DNA of 64,000 nucleotides from Micromonospora citrea (GCF_900090315.1 NZ_FMHZ01000002.1:6666501-6730500); one strand, 5' to 3'. Counted from the stretch's first letter, positions 54,335 through 63,633 are shown. The notes: generated from the sequence alone by a model not told the origin. Program-made: numbers and translations.

Positions 54335-54871
54335 GTGAGATACCTGCGCACCGCCGGGCCGGTCGGCATCCGCCGGCCCCGACCCACGGACGAGGCCGAG
54401 TTCATCGCGGCGGCCCGCCGCAGCCGAGACCTGCACCACCCCTGGCTGTCGGCCCCCGACGACCCGGCGCGGTACGCCGCCTACCTGGCCAGGATCCGCC
54501 GACGGGACCACGCCGGCTACCTGATCTGCGACCGCGGCTCCGACGCCATCGCCGGGTACGTCAACATCAGCGGGATCCTCATGGGCGCGCTGCGCGGCGG
54601 TTACCTGGGCTACGCGGCCTTCCTGCCGTACAGCGGCACCGGGCACGCCTCGGCCGGCGTCGGCCTGGTGGTCGCCCACGCCTTCGAGGCGCTCGGCCTG
54701 CACCGGCTGGAGGCGAACATCCAGCCGGGCAACGAGCCGTCCCGCCGGGTCGCGCGGAAGCTCGGCTTCCGGCTGGAGGGGTACTCGCCCGACTACCTGT
54801 TCATCGACGGGGCGTGGCGCGACCACGAGCGGTGGGCGATCACCGCGCCGGTCGGGACCGCGGCGGCGTGA
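54335..54871 (+). CDS. GNAT family N-acetyltransferase (RimJ/RimL-type)
   Basis: 178 residues. The fold is clear: IRRPRPTDEAEFIAAARRS at the start, DAIAGYVNISGI, LGYAAFLPYSGTGHASAGV (acetyl-CoA loop) and HRLEANIQPGNEPSRRVARKLGF, which ends in the RimJ-like helix. It may acetylate a ribosomal or other N-terminus. The start is uncertain: GTG 54335 or TTG 54326. A perfect 13-bp hairpin follows directly. Confidence 0.93.
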   Translation: MRYLRTAGPVGIRRPRPTDEAEFIAAARRSRDLHHPWLSAPDDPARYAAYLARIRRRDHAGYLICDRGSDAIAGYVNISGILMGALRGGYLGYAAFLPYSGTGHASAGVGLVVAHAFEALGLHRLEANIQPGNEPSRRVARKLGFRLEGYSPDYLFIDGAWRDHERWAITAPVGTAAA

Positions 54872-54899
54872 CGGTGGCGGCCGGGGCCGGCCGCCACCG
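54872..54899. terminator. Perfect 13-bp hairpin between convergent genes
   Basis: Arms 54872-54884 and 54887-54899 are exact reverse complements. The hairpin starts one base after the acetyltransferase stop and ends 8 bp before the stop of the opposing small gene, so it can serve both. Confidence 0.82.
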
Positions 54900-54907
54900 C
54901 GCCCGGG

Positions 54908-55069
54908 TCAGCGCCCGGGCCGGCGCGCCTCGGGGCGCTGGCCGCCGAGACGTTCGATCCGTCCCTGCTTGTGCTCGACGCGCCGGCGCTGCCGGGGCGT
55001 GAGGTGTCTGCGGCCGCTCTGCCGCAGGTAGATCGGCTGTCGCTGGTCGTTGGACATCGGCATGCTCAT
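54908..55069 (-). CDS. Small basic hypothetical protein
   Basis: 53 residues. It contains QPIYLRQSGRRHLTPRQRRR, a pattern I associate with small actinobacterial proteins of unknown function. Arg is very frequent, so nucleic-acid binding is possible. The ATG at 55069 has GGGAGGG about 7 nt upstream; two more Met codons follow closely (55063, 55057). The 148-bp gap up to the M28 stop shows nothing else. Confidence 0.65.
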   Translation of the reverse strand: MSMPMSNDQRQPIYLRQSGRRHLTPRQRRRVEHKQGRIERLGGQRPEARRPGR

Positions 55070-55217
55070 GACGCTGCCCTCCCTTGGCCGCGGTGGCGGT
55101 GCGGCACCAGCGTGCCCACGGGTCGGGTGAGCGGACCCCACCCGATCCGGGTTACCGGCCCCCGCTGCGACGGGCCGCGAACGGTGCGCCGACACGCGGT
55201 GAGCTGTCGGGCCGCTG

Positions 55218-56666
55218 TCAGCTCCCGGGCTTCGGGAAGGCGACGGGGGACCGGAGCCCGTCGCGGCCGACCGCCCGGACGCCGAAGAAGACGTTGTCCT
55301 TGGACAGGTCGACGGTCGCCTCCGTGACGTCGCCGACGTCGACGACGCGCTGCCAGTCGGCCGCCGTCGTCTCCCGCCACACCACCTCGTAGCCGGCCAC
55401 GTCCGGATCGTCATCCCGCTGCCAGCGCAGGGTGGTGTCGTTGGTGAGGTTCGTCGTGACGATCACCGCCCCCCTGGGCGTGCCGGGCGCGCGGGCCAGG
55501 GACCACAGCGCCGCGCCGTTGACCCGGGCCACCCGGGCGATGTACGCGAAGTCGCAGAACTCCGGCAGGTCGCCGTACTGCCTGCCGTCGACGACCCGGA
55601 CGTCCTGGTGCTGGTGGGCGAAGTCCTCGTGGGGCTCGGTGAACCGGCCGGCCGGCCAGCCCTCGCGCAGGAACGGGATGTGGTCGCTGCCGCGCAGGTA
55701 CCGGTCGCGGCGGTAGACCACCCGCACCCGCATCCCGGTGGCGTCGTTGTCGGCGACGTCGGTGACGAACCGGGCGAGCTGCCGGGACGGGGAGTCGTTC
55801 TCGCCGCCGACCGACTGCCGCACTGTCGCCTCGGCCGGTGTCTCCGCCGTGGGCACCCCCTCGGCGAACAGCCGGAGGGTGCGCGGGTCACGGGTGCCGT
55901 CGTCGGCGGTGCTGCTGCCGACGATGTCGTTGCTGAACATGCCCTGCACGTCGGCCCCGGCCGCCTTGAGCTGCCGGGCCAGGTGGGTCGAGCCGTACAG
56001 TCCCTGCTCCTCGCCGGCCACCGCGGCGAAGACGATCGTGGCGGCCGTCCGGCGGGTGGCCATCAACCGGGCCAGCTCCAGCACCACCGCCACGCCGGAG
56101 GCGTCGTCGTCGGCGCCGGGTGCGTCGGCGACGGCGTCCGCCACGTCCGAGGCGCGGGAGTCGTAGTGGCCGGTGACCACGTACGTCCGGTTCGGCGCGG
56201 TGTCCCCGCGCAGGGTGGCCACGACGTTGGTGATCCGCGTGGCGGTGGGGATGCGCGGCGCGGGATCCTGCACGTAGGACTGGAGTTCGACGGTCATCCG
56301 GCCGCCGGAGGCGGCGGCGTACGCGGTCATCCGCTCGTGGATCCAGTCGCGGGCGGCGCCGATGCCGCGGACCGGGTCGTCCTGGCTGGAGAGGGTGTGC
56401 CGGGTGCCGAACGCGGCCAGCCGGCGCACGGTGGCCTCGATCCGCTCCGGGTCGACCCGCCGCAGCAGTTCGCGCAGCTCGCGGTCGGGCGCCTGGGGTC
56501 GGATCCGGTGCCCGGGGCCGGGCGGCGGCGCGGCGGCGCCCGCGGCGGCCGGCTCGGCGATCAGGGGTACGGCGACGGCGGTGGCGGCGGCGGAGGCGGA
56601 GGCGGACAGGAAGGTGCGCCGGGTCGACCTCGCGGATCGGCCGTCGGCGGTGTCGTGGGAGCCCAT
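55218..56666 (-). CDS. Tat-exported M28 family zinc aminopeptidase-like protein
   Basis: 482 residues. The N-terminus carries a Tat signal: RSTRRTFLSAS, then an Ala-rich hydrophobic run to AAAG. The M28 domain has TGHYDSRASD and ADDDASGVA for the first zinc ligands, GEEQGLYGS with the catalytic Glu, SNDIVGS and a late GSDHIPF His. A fibronectin type III-like segment covers the last 90 residues (VAGYEVVWRE, FFGVRAVGRDG). It is probably a secreted peptidase. A near-perfect palindrome lies just upstream of the start. Confidence 0.93.
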   Translation of the reverse strand: MGSHDTADGRSARSTRRTFLSASASAAATAVAVPLIAEPAAAGAAAPPPGPGHRIRPQAPDRELRELLRRVDPERIEATVRRLAAFGTRHTLSSQDDPVRGIGAARDWIHERMTAYAAASGGRMTVELQSYVQDPAPRIPTATRITNVVATLRGDTAPNRTYVVTGHYDSRASDVADAVADAPGADDDASGVAVVLELARLMATRRTAATIVFAAVAGEEQGLYGSTHLARQLKAAGADVQGMFSNDIVGSSTADDGTRDPRTLRLFAEGVPTAETPAEATVRQSVGGENDSPSRQLARFVTDVADNDATGMRVRVVYRRDRYLRGSDHIPFLREGWPAGRFTEPHEDFAHQHQDVRVVDGRQYGDLPEFCDFAYIARVARVNGAALWSLARAPGTPRGAVIVTTNLTNDTTLRWQRDDDPDVAGYEVVWRETTAADWQRVVDVGDVTEATVDLSKDNVFFGVRAVGRDGLRSPVAFPKPGS

Positions 56667-56679
56667 CCCCGCATCCTCG

Positions 56680-56705
56680 CCATGGACGACCATCGTTGTC
56701 CATGG
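56680..56705. promoter_or_regulatory. 11-bp inverted repeat upstream of the M28 gene
   Basis: Arms 56680-56690 and 56695-56705 are complementary at 10 of 11 positions (the mismatch is a G/T type) around a 4-nt loop. The site lies 14-39 bp upstream of the M28 start, in the gap to the divergent glycosidase gene. It may be an operator or an RNA hairpin in the 5' leader. Confidence 0.5.
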
Positions 56706-56773
56706 CGCGGGCCATGGTCATGTCACCCGAAGCGGGTGATGTCGGACCCCGCCGCCCCTCCTACCGTGGCGGT

Positions 56774-58927
56774 ATGGCTGCCGTGCGTCCGACACCCGCC
56801 GATCCCACGCCGGGCCTGCTCTCCGAGCCGGAGGCCGGCGACCAGCGCGCCATGCCGCCCGAGCTGGGCCCGAACGCGATGGCCGTGCTGAGCGGCCCCA
56901 CCTTCATGTACTCGGATCTGACCGGGGACGTGCCGCCGGGCAGCATCGGCGGCCTCGTGCACCTGGACACCCGGCTGATCAGCGGCTGGATGCTCTCGAT
57001 CAACGGCAACCGGCCGCTGTTGGTGTTGCGCTCCGAGACCGTCGACCACTACTCGGCCCAGTACGTGCTGACCAACCCGGACGTGCCCGGCCTGCCGCCG
57101 GACAGCCTCGGGATCCGGCGGCTGCGGTACGTCGGCGACGGCTTCCACGAGCGCGTCGAGATGGTGTCCTTCCGGACCGAGCCGGTCCGGATCGAGCTGC
57201 GGCTGGCGGTCGGCGTCGACTTCGCCGACCTGTTCGAGGTCAAGTCCGGTGTCCGGGACCGCTCCGCGGAGATCACCCGCGGCCACGCGCCCGACGGCTC
57301 GGAACTCTGCTTCCGCTACGCGCGGAACGGCTTCTCCGCCGAGACGCGGGTCTGCTGCTCGCGACCGGCCAGCCGCGTCGAGGGCGACGACCTGGTGTGG
57401 GAGATCACCCTCGCGCCCCGCGAGGTGTGGCAGCTCGACCTGGACGTCCCGCTGCCGCCGGGCATGGGGGTCGTGGAGCCGACCCGGGGCGACATCGCGG
57501 ACGTGATCCACCGGCGCGCCGACGACCCGGTGCGCCGCTGGTCCACCGCCCGGGCCCTGCTGCGCAGCGACAACCGTGCCTTGCAGGAGACGGTCCGGCA
57601 GTCCCGGGACGACCTCGCGGCGCTCCGGCTCGACCTGGAGGTCAAGGGGGAGCGGATCATGCTCCCCGGCGCCGGCCTGCCCTGGTTCCTCGCCGTCTTC
57701 GGCCGCGACACCCTCATCGCCGCCTACCAGACGCTGTCGGCCGGGCCGATGCTGGCCAAGGGCGCGCTGCTCGCGCTCGCCCGGTTGCAGGGCAACGAGT
57801 GCGACGACTTCACCGACGAGGAGCCCGGCAAGATCCTGCACGAGGTCCGCAGCGGCGAGCTCACCCGCACCGGGGTCAAGCCGTACGGGCCCTACTACGG
57901 CTCCGCCGACGCCACCCAGCTCTGGCTGATCCTGCTGTCGGAGTACTGGCGGTGGACCCGCGACGACCAGACGGTGCGGTTCCTGCGCGACAATGCGCTC
58001 GCCGCGCTGCACTGGATCGACAGGTACGGCGACCGCGACGGGGACGGCTACGTGGAGTACGCCACCCGCTCGCCGGAAGGGCTGGGCAACCAGTGCTGGC
58101 GGGACTCGCCGGACGGAATCTCCTTCTCCGACGGCCGGATCCCGGTGCTGCCGATCGCCAGCTCCGACCTGCAGGGCTACGTCTACGACGCCAAGTTGCG
58201 GCTGGCCGAGCTGGCCGACGGGCCGCTGGCCGACCCCGACCTGGCCCGTCGGTTGCGCGCCGAGGCGGCGGAGCTGTACGACCGGTTCAACCGGGACTTC
58301 TGGATCGAGGGGAGAGGCGGCTTCTACGCGGTCGGGCTGGACGGTGACAAGAACCCGATCGACTCGAAGACCTCCAACATGGGGCACCTGCTGTGGAGCG
58401 GCATCGTGCCGCCGGAGCGGGCCGACGCGGTGGTGCGGCAGCTGATGGCCGACCACATGTTCTCCGGCTGGGGCATCCGCACCCTGTCCCGGGAGGAGCG
58501 GCTGTACAACGCCCTCGGCTACCACCGCGGCACGGTCTGGCCGCACGACAACTCCCTCGCCGTGCTCGGCATGGCCCGCTACGGCTACCGGGCCGAGGCG
58601 AACCGGATCAGCCTGGCCCTGCTGGAGGCCGCCGAGCAGTTCGGTCACCGCCTGCCGGAGGCGATGAGCGGCTTCCCCCGCGAACAGTGGCTCTTCGCGG
58701 TGCCCTACCCGACCGCGTGCAGCCCGCAGGCCTGGGCGGCCGGCACGCCGCTGGCGCTGGTGCGGGCGATGCTCGGCGCCGAACCGGCTGACGGCCGGCT
58801 GGCGCTCGACCCCGACATACCCCCTGAGATCGGGCGAATCAGCGTCGAGCGGGTGCGTGCGTTCGGGCGCTGCTGGGAGGTGGAGGCGGTCGGCCGGACC
58901 GGGTACGCCCGGCTGGCCGAGTGCTGA
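56774..58927 (+). CDS. Glycogen debranching enzyme-type glycosidase (amylo-alpha-1,6-glucosidase-like)
   Basis: 717 residues. The N-terminal GDE_N domain starts at FMYSDLTGDVPPGSIGG and continues through LRYVGDGFHERVEM. The catalytic (alpha/alpha)6 barrel follows, with PWFLAVFGRDTLIAAYQ, YYGSADATQLWL, GYVEYATRSPEGLGNQCWRD, SNMGHLLWSG and YHRGTVWPHDNSL. The substrate may be trehalose- or glycogen-derived; it is not certain. The start looks leaderless, with TACCGT 6 nt upstream of the ATG. It is divergent from the M28 gene. Confidence 0.92.
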   Translation: MAAVRPTPADPTPGLLSEPEAGDQRAMPPELGPNAMAVLSGPTFMYSDLTGDVPPGSIGGLVHLDTRLISGWMLSINGNRPLLVLRSETVDHYSAQYVLTNPDVPGLPPDSLGIRRLRYVGDGFHERVEMVSFRTEPVRIELRLAVGVDFADLFEVKSGVRDRSAEITRGHAPDGSELCFRYARNGFSAETRVCCSRPASRVEGDDLVWEITLAPREVWQLDLDVPLPPGMGVVEPTRGDIADVIHRRADDPVRRWSTARALLRSDNRALQETVRQSRDDLAALRLDLEVKGERIMLPGAGLPWFLAVFGRDTLIAAYQTLSAGPMLAKGALLALARLQGNECDDFTDEEPGKILHEVRSGELTRTGVKPYGPYYGSADATQLWLILLSEYWRWTRDDQTVRFLRDNALAALHWIDRYGDRDGDGYVEYATRSPEGLGNQCWRDSPDGISFSDGRIPVLPIASSDLQGYVYDAKLRLAELADGPLADPDLARRLRAEAAELYDRFNRDFWIEGRGGFYAVGLDGDKNPIDSKTSNMGHLLWSGIVPPERADAVVRQLMADHMFSGWGIRTLSREERLYNALGYHRGTVWPHDNSLAVLGMARYGYRAEANRISLALLEAAEQFGHRLPEAMSGFPREQWLFAVPYPTACSPQAWAAGTPLALVRAMLGAEPADGRLALDPDIPPEIGRISVERVRAFGRCWEVEAVGRTGYARLAEC

Positions 58928-58978
58928 ACTGACCGATCCGCCACGTTTGTCATCGCGTGTCGTGGGAACGGGGCGGCA

Positions 58979-60280
58979 ATGACGAAACCTCGTGTGGTGA
59001 TCGTGGGGGCCGGGTTCGCCGGTTACCACGCGGCGAAGACGTTGAGCCGGCTGGCCCGGGGCCGGGCCGAGATCGTGGTGCTGAACTCCACCGACTACTT
59101 CCTCTACCTGCCGCTGCTGCCCGAGGTGGCCGCCGGCGTCGTCGAGCCCACCCGGATCTCCGTGCCGCTGACGGGAACGCTGCCCGGGGTGCGGGTGCTG
59201 ATCGGCGAGGCCGACCATGTCGACCTGCAGAACCGCTGGGTCGGCTTCACCCAGCCGGAGGGGGACCGCAACCGGATCGCGTACGACCGGCTGGTCCTCG
59301 CCGTCGGCAGCGTCAACAAGCTGCTGCCGATCCCCGGCGTCACCCAGTACGCGCACGGCTTCCGCGGCCTGCCCGAGGCGCTCTACCTGCACGACCACGT
59401 GATCCGGCAGATCGAGCTGGCCGAGCAGGCCGACGACCCCGCCGAGCAGCAGGCGCGTGCCACCTTCGTGGTCGTCGGTGCCGGCTACACCGGCACCGAG
59501 GTGGCCGCGCACGGGCAGCTCTTCACCGACGAGCTGCTCGCCCAGCGCCCCCGACTCAAGATCCGCCCCAGGTGGATGCTGCTCGACGTCGCGCCCCGGG
59601 TCCTGCCCGAGCTGGACAAGCGGATGTCCGACACCGCCGACCGGGTGCTGCGCAAGCGCGGCGTTGACGTGCGGATGGGCACCTCGGTGGCCGTGGCGAC
59701 CGCCGACGGCGTCACGCTCACCGACGGCGACTACGTCCCCACCTGCACCCTGGTCTGGTGCGTCGGCGTGCGCCCAGACCCGTTCGTCGCCGAGCTGGGG
59801 CTGCGCACCGAGAAGGGCCGCCTCGTCGTCGACGAGTACCTCACCGTGCCCGGATTCCCGGAGGTGTACGCCTGCGGCGACGCCGCCGCCGTGCCCGACC
59901 TGACCCGGCCGGGGCAGATCTGCACGATGACGGCGCAGCACGCCCAGCGGCAGGGCAAGCTGGCCGCCCACAACATCGCCGCCTCCTACGGGCAGGGCCG
60001 CCGCAGGCCGTACCGGCACCACGACCTGGGCTGGGTGGTCGACCTGGGCGGCAAGGACGCGGCGGCGAACCCGCTGAAGGTGTCGCTGTCGGGGCTGCCC
60101 GCCAAGGCGGTCACCCGGGGCTACCACCTGCTGGCGATGCCGGGCAACCGGGCGCGGGTGAGCGCCGACTGGGCGTTGGACGCCGCGCTGCCGCGCCCGG
60201 CGGTGCAGCTCGGCCTGGTCCCGGCGAACGCGGTGCCCCTGGAGAGCTCGTCGCCCGAGGTGGCCGTCCGGGCCCGCTGA
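58979..60280 (+). CDS. NDH-2-like FAD/NAD(P)H dehydrogenase
   Basis: 433 residues. Two dinucleotide folds are visible: VVIVGAGFAGYHAA at residue 6 for FAD and VVVGAGYTGTEVAA near 163 for NAD(P)H, then YACGDAAAVPD. FLYLPLLPEVAAG is characteristic of type II NADH dehydrogenases and their relatives. A late amphipathic stretch replaces a clear membrane helix. It should pass electrons from NADH to quinone at the inner face of the membrane, but a non-quinone acceptor is possible. It stands alone. Confidence 0.93.
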   Translation: MTKPRVVIVGAGFAGYHAAKTLSRLARGRAEIVVLNSTDYFLYLPLLPEVAAGVVEPTRISVPLTGTLPGVRVLIGEADHVDLQNRWVGFTQPEGDRNRIAYDRLVLAVGSVNKLLPIPGVTQYAHGFRGLPEALYLHDHVIRQIELAEQADDPAEQQARATFVVVGAGYTGTEVAAHGQLFTDELLAQRPRLKIRPRWMLLDVAPRVLPELDKRMSDTADRVLRKRGVDVRMGTSVAVATADGVTLTDGDYVPTCTLVWCVGVRPDPFVAELGLRTEKGRLVVDEYLTVPGFPEVYACGDAAAVPDLTRPGQICTMTAQHAQRQGKLAAHNIAASYGQGRRRPYRHHDLGWVVDLGGKDAAANPLKVSLSGLPAKAVTRGYHLLAMPGNRARVSADWALDAALPRPAVQLGLVPANAVPLESSSPEVAVRAR

Positions 60281-60516
60281 CGGCTGCCGCCGCGCCGGTG
60301 GCGGCCCCGCCGCCGCCGAGCCTCGGAAGCCGCCGTCAGGCGTTGGTCAGCGTGGAACTCCCCGGACGGCACGTCGGTCTGCCGGTCAGCCCGTGGATGT
60401 ACGACCGGGGGTCGACAGTCGCCGCCGGGATTGTCACCTGCAGGGCGATGCGAGGTGGGTGCGTCCAGCGGCAACGTGGGCATGGATCGAAGTTGGCGAA
60501 CCGGCCAAGGAGGACC

Positions 60517-61701
60517 ATGACCACTGCACTCACCCGCCGACACCTGCTCACTGCCGCGCTCGCCACCGGGGTCGCCGTGCCGCTCGGCGCCACCGGCTGC
60601 AGCCGGGCCGCCTCGGCCGCGCCCCACCCGGCCCGGCTCACGCTGCCCCCACCCACCGGCCCGCACCGGGTCGGCACCGTGTCGCTGCACCTCGTCGACA
60701 GTTCCCGCCCGGATCCGGTCGCCGGCCCGGGACGGCACCGCGACCTCATGGTGAGCCTCTGGTACCCCGCCACCCGCGACGCTCGGGTTCATCCGGTGGC
60801 GCCGTGGATGCCCGTCGCGCCGATGCGCGCACTGCTCGCATCCGCCGGGTTCGACGCCGATGTCGCGGCGGCCCCCCGCACGTTCGGCCACGTGGGCGCT
60901 CCGGCGCTCCGGGCACCCGGTCGGCTGCCCGTGATCGTGTTCTCCCACGGCGCGGGGGGTCACCGTTCCGAGACCACCATCGTGGTCCAGGAACTCGCCA
61001 GCCACGGCTACGTCGTGGTCACGGTGGCTCACACGTACGACGCGTTCAGCGAGTTCCCCGACGGGCGGCTCACCGTACCGGTCGAGGATCCGTCGTTGAC
61101 ACCGTGGGACTACGCCCACGACATCCGATTCGTTCTCGACCGTATCGAGGACCTCGCCGCCGGCCGTAACCCCGACGCCGAGCGGCGTCGGCTGCCGGCC
61201 GGCCTGTGCGCCGCGCTCGACCCGCGTCGCGTCGGCATGTTCGGCTGGTCGAAGGGCGCGACCGCGACCGCCCTCGTCATGGGCGAGGACCGGCGCGTGC
61301 GGGCCGGGCTCGGCCTCGACGGCCCCATGGAGTCGCGGCCACCGGTCACCGACCTGGACCGGCCGTCCATGCTGATGACCGCCGAGTTCACCCGGGCCGC
61401 CGCGCCGAGCGTCGAGCGGTTCTGGTCGCACCTGCGCGGATGGCGGCTCGGCGTCCAGGCCGACGGCGCGCTCCACGGTGGATACTGCGACCACCAGTGG
61501 CTGATCCCGCAACTGGCGGCAGTCATCGGGATGAGCGACGAGGACCTCGCCGGCTGGGTCGGCACCCTCGACCCGGTCCGGGCGGTGCGGATCCAGCAGG
61601 CGTACCCGCTTGCCTTCTTCGACCTGCACCTACGCCACCGGCGCCGGCGCCTGCTCGAAGGCCCGGACCCGGATTTCCCGGACGTACGGTACATCCCCTG
61701 A
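60517..61701 (+). CDS. PAF-acetylhydrolase-like lipase/esterase, exported
   Basis: 394 residues. The start carries a Tat-type motif (LTRRHLLTAALATG), then a hydrophobic run ending ATGC, which could be a lipobox although the position before the Cys is not ideal. The hydrolase has HGAGGH, nucleophile GWSKG, and a late HGGYCDH with the His. This matches plasma PAF-acetylhydrolase-type proteins. AAGGAGG lies 5 nt upstream of the ATG. The 236-bp gap before it (from 60281) holds nothing I recognise. Confidence 0.88.
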   Translation: MTTALTRRHLLTAALATGVAVPLGATGCSRAASAAPHPARLTLPPPTGPHRVGTVSLHLVDSSRPDPVAGPGRHRDLMVSLWYPATRDARVHPVAPWMPVAPMRALLASAGFDADVAAAPRTFGHVGAPALRAPGRLPVIVFSHGAGGHRSETTIVVQELASHGYVVVTVAHTYDAFSEFPDGRLTVPVEDPSLTPWDYAHDIRFVLDRIEDLAAGRNPDAERRRLPAGLCAALDPRRVGMFGWSKGATATALVMGEDRRVRAGLGLDGPMESRPPVTDLDRPSMLMTAEFTRAAAPSVERFWSHLRGWRLGVQADGALHGGYCDHQWLIPQLAAVIGMSDEDLAGWVGTLDPVRAVRIQQAYPLAFFDLHLRHRRRRLLEGPDPDFPDVRYIP

Positions 61702-61711
61702 CGGCGACCCA

Positions 61712-61750
61712 GACGTGATCTTCGCTGACAGGGTCGGCGAGGATCACGTC
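61712..61750. terminator. 18-bp hairpin between convergent genes
   Basis: Arms 61712-61729 and 61733-61750 pair at 16 Watson-Crick positions plus two G/U pairs around a 3-nt loop. It starts 10 bp past the lipase stop and its far arm overlaps the stop codon of the opposing gene. It is a bidirectional terminator candidate. Confidence 0.82.
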
Positions 61751-62585
61751 AAGGTGCCATGGCGCTCTCTCCGGCGCTGGAAGCGGGCGGCGGGTCGGTC
61801 GCGGTGAGGGCGGCGTCGGCGGCGGGGCGAGCCCCCGCGACGAACCGGTCCAGGGCAGCCGCGTGCAGCACCCCGCCGGGCACCGCGTCCCTCGCCGCCC
61901 TCGCCGCCAGCCAGGCCACCGGCAGCCGTCCGGCGCGCGGCGCGGCGGCGAGGACCACGTTGCCGTACCGCCGGCCGCGCAGCATCCGCCGGTCGGCGAC
62001 CAGGCACACGTCGGCGAAGACGGCCCGCAGGGTGGCCGCCTGCACCCGGGCGAACACCAGCGGCGGCAGGTCGGTCACGTTGACCACGTAGACGCCGTCC
62101 GGGCGCAGGGCCCGGGCCACCTCGGCGGCGAACTCCACGGTCGCCACGTGCCCCGGCATCCGGGCCGCCCGGTAGATGTCGGCGAGCACCAGGTCGTACC
62201 GGCCGGGCGGGGCGTCGGCCAGCGCGTCGCGGGCGTCGGCCACCCGCACGTCGATCCCGGCGGGCAGGGCCGGCAGCTCGCGCGCCACCAGCTCGACCAC
62301 GGCCGCGTCCCGCTCGACGACCAGTTGCGCGGAGCCGGGCCGGGTCGCGGCCAGGTACCGGGGCAGGGTCAGCGCGCCGCCGCCGAGGTGCAGCACGGTC
62401 AGCGGCCGGCCGGGCGGCGCCGCCAGGTCCGCTGCGGCGGCCATCCGCCGCACGTACTCGAAGCGCAGGTGACGGGGGTCGGCGACGTCCACGTAGGACT
62501 GCTCGACGCCGGCGGCGAGCAGCGTGCGCCCGGTCGGCCGGGCCGGGTCCACGACCAGCTCCAGCCGGTGCGCGTCGACGTCCAT
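61749..62585 (-). CDS. Spermidine synthase-like methyltransferase-fold protein
   Basis: 278 residues. Rossmann fold: LTVLHLGGGALTLPRYLA, QLVVERDAAVVELV, RDALADAPPGRYDLVLADIY and YVVNVTDLPPLVF. These match spermidine synthase-like proteins. The DIY motif replaces DxxDP, so aminopropyl transfer is not certain. ATG 62585 is chosen. A basic, Ala-rich tail follows the fold. The terminator of the next upstream gene lies directly before it. Confidence 0.88.
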   Translation of the reverse strand: MDVDAHRLELVVDPARPTGRTLLAAGVEQSYVDVADPRHLRFEYVRRMAAAADLAAPPGRPLTVLHLGGGALTLPRYLAATRPGSAQLVVERDAAVVELVARELPALPAGIDVRVADARDALADAPPGRYDLVLADIYRAARMPGHVATVEFAAEVARALRPDGVYVVNVTDLPPLVFARVQAATLRAVFADVCLVADRRMLRGRRYGNVVLAAAPRAGRLPVAWLAARAARDAVPGGVLHAAALDRFVAGARPAADAALTATDPPPASSAGESAMAP

Positions 62586-62604
62586 GCCGGGCACGCTAGC
62601 CGAG

Positions 62605-62652
62605 CCCGGGGGCGGGGCCGGCGGGCGGTCGCCCACCGGCCCCGCCCCCGGG
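62605..62652. terminator. Perfect 17-bp hairpin after the DUF2267 fusion gene
   Basis: Arms 62605-62621 and 62636-62652 are exact reverse complements with a 14-nt loop. On the minus strand it follows the stop of the gene at 62653 directly, so it probably ends that transcript and separates it from the spermidine synthase-like gene. Confidence 0.82.
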
Positions 62653-63633
62653 TCAGCCCGTGGCCATCCCGGCGCCCGCCTCGTCGATCGCGTCGTCGAC
62701 GGCGTGGGCGAGGTCCACGTCCATGGCGGTCACGGCGCCGGCCTGCCGGGACCGTACGGTCAGCACGGCGGTCGTCGCGTCCGGGCGGCCGATCCGCGGT
62801 CCGCGCCCGGTCTCCTGCCGCAGTCGGTCGATCCGGTCGAGCACCCGGTCCAGGCCGTCGGCGGGCAGCTCCACGGTCCGGGACAGCGAGTCGCCGTCGC
62901 CGGACCAGTACGGCAGGCCGCGCAGCGCCTCCCGCAGCTCCGCGTCGCCGAGCGGCGGCGTCGCGGTGGCCGCGCCGACCACCCCGCCCCCGATCGGGGC
63001 CGGATCCAGCAGCTCGCGCAGGCCGTCCGGTACGCGCAGCGACTCGACCAGGTCGCCGTCGTGCTCGGCGAGCGCCGCCACTGTCGCCTCCGCCTGGTAG
63101 CGGGCCTGTTCCGGGGTGCGCCCGCTGATCCGGCCCACCTCGGCGAGGAAGCCCGGCAGGTCCCGGTGCCGCTCGATGCCGTCCACCGGGACGACGTCGT
63201 GCAGCTTCGTCGGCACCGCCGCCAGCAGCCGCCGGCGCTCCGCCTCGCCCAGCGCCCAGGCCAGGACCAGGACGGTCGACTCGACCCCCACCTTGGCGGT
63301 GCGGAAGTCGGTCCCGGTCCGGCGGACCACGTCGTCGACCAGCGCGTGGTAGCCGATCGGGGTCACGCCGGGCGTGCCCCGGCCCGGCTCCGGGAGGGGG
63401 CGGGGAGACTCGGGAACACCGGCCGGTGGCGGCGCCGGTCCGCCGCGGGTGCTGTCGGGCTTGTGCCGGCTGCCGGCCGGCGGCGGCCCGGCGCGCTTGC
63501 CCCGGTCCAGGTGGGTGAGCTGCTTGGCGGCGCTCAGGCTGGCGCCCGTCTCGCTGGCCCGCATGCCGCGCTCGCGGGCCTGGCGGGCCAGCGCGCGGCG
63601 GCGCTGGTTGTCGCCCTCCGTCTGCTTGCGCAT
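62653..63633 (-). CDS. DUF2267 protein fused to a pterin-4a-carbinolamine dehydratase-like domain
   Basis: 326 residues. A basic N-terminal region (about 1-80) is followed by a Pro-rich linker, a DUF2267 repeat pair (about 95-210; GYHALVDDVVRRTG, then ISGRTPEQARYQ) and a C-terminal domain (about 225-320) with the pattern of pterin-4a-carbinolamine dehydratase: LPYWSGDGDSLSRTVELP, VLTVRSR and AMDVDLAHAVDDAI. The catalytic H-[HN]-P motif is missing (the region reads GRGPRIGRP), so it is probably not an active dehydratase. ATG 63633 has GCGAGGTG upstream. Confidence 0.8.
   Translation of the reverse strand: MRKQTEGDNQRRRALARQARERGMRASETGASLSAAKQLTHLDRGKRAGPPPAGSRHKPDSTRGGPAPPPAGVPESPRPLPEPGRGTPGVTPIGYHALVDDVVRRTGTDFRTAKVGVESTVLVLAWALGEAERRRLLAAVPTKLHDVVPVDGIERHRDLPGFLAEVGRISGRTPEQARYQAEATVAALAEHDGDLVESLRVPDGLRELLDPAPIGGGVVGAATATPPLGDAELREALRGLPYWSGDGDSLSRTVELPADGLDRVLDRIDRLRQETGRGPRIGRPDATTAVLTVRSRQAGAVTAMDVDLAHAVDDAIDEAGAGMATG

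Noticed and set aside
60281..60516. Possible small gene before the PAF-acetylhydrolase-like gene
   Set aside because: No frame with a plausible start, ribosome site and domain was found in this gap.
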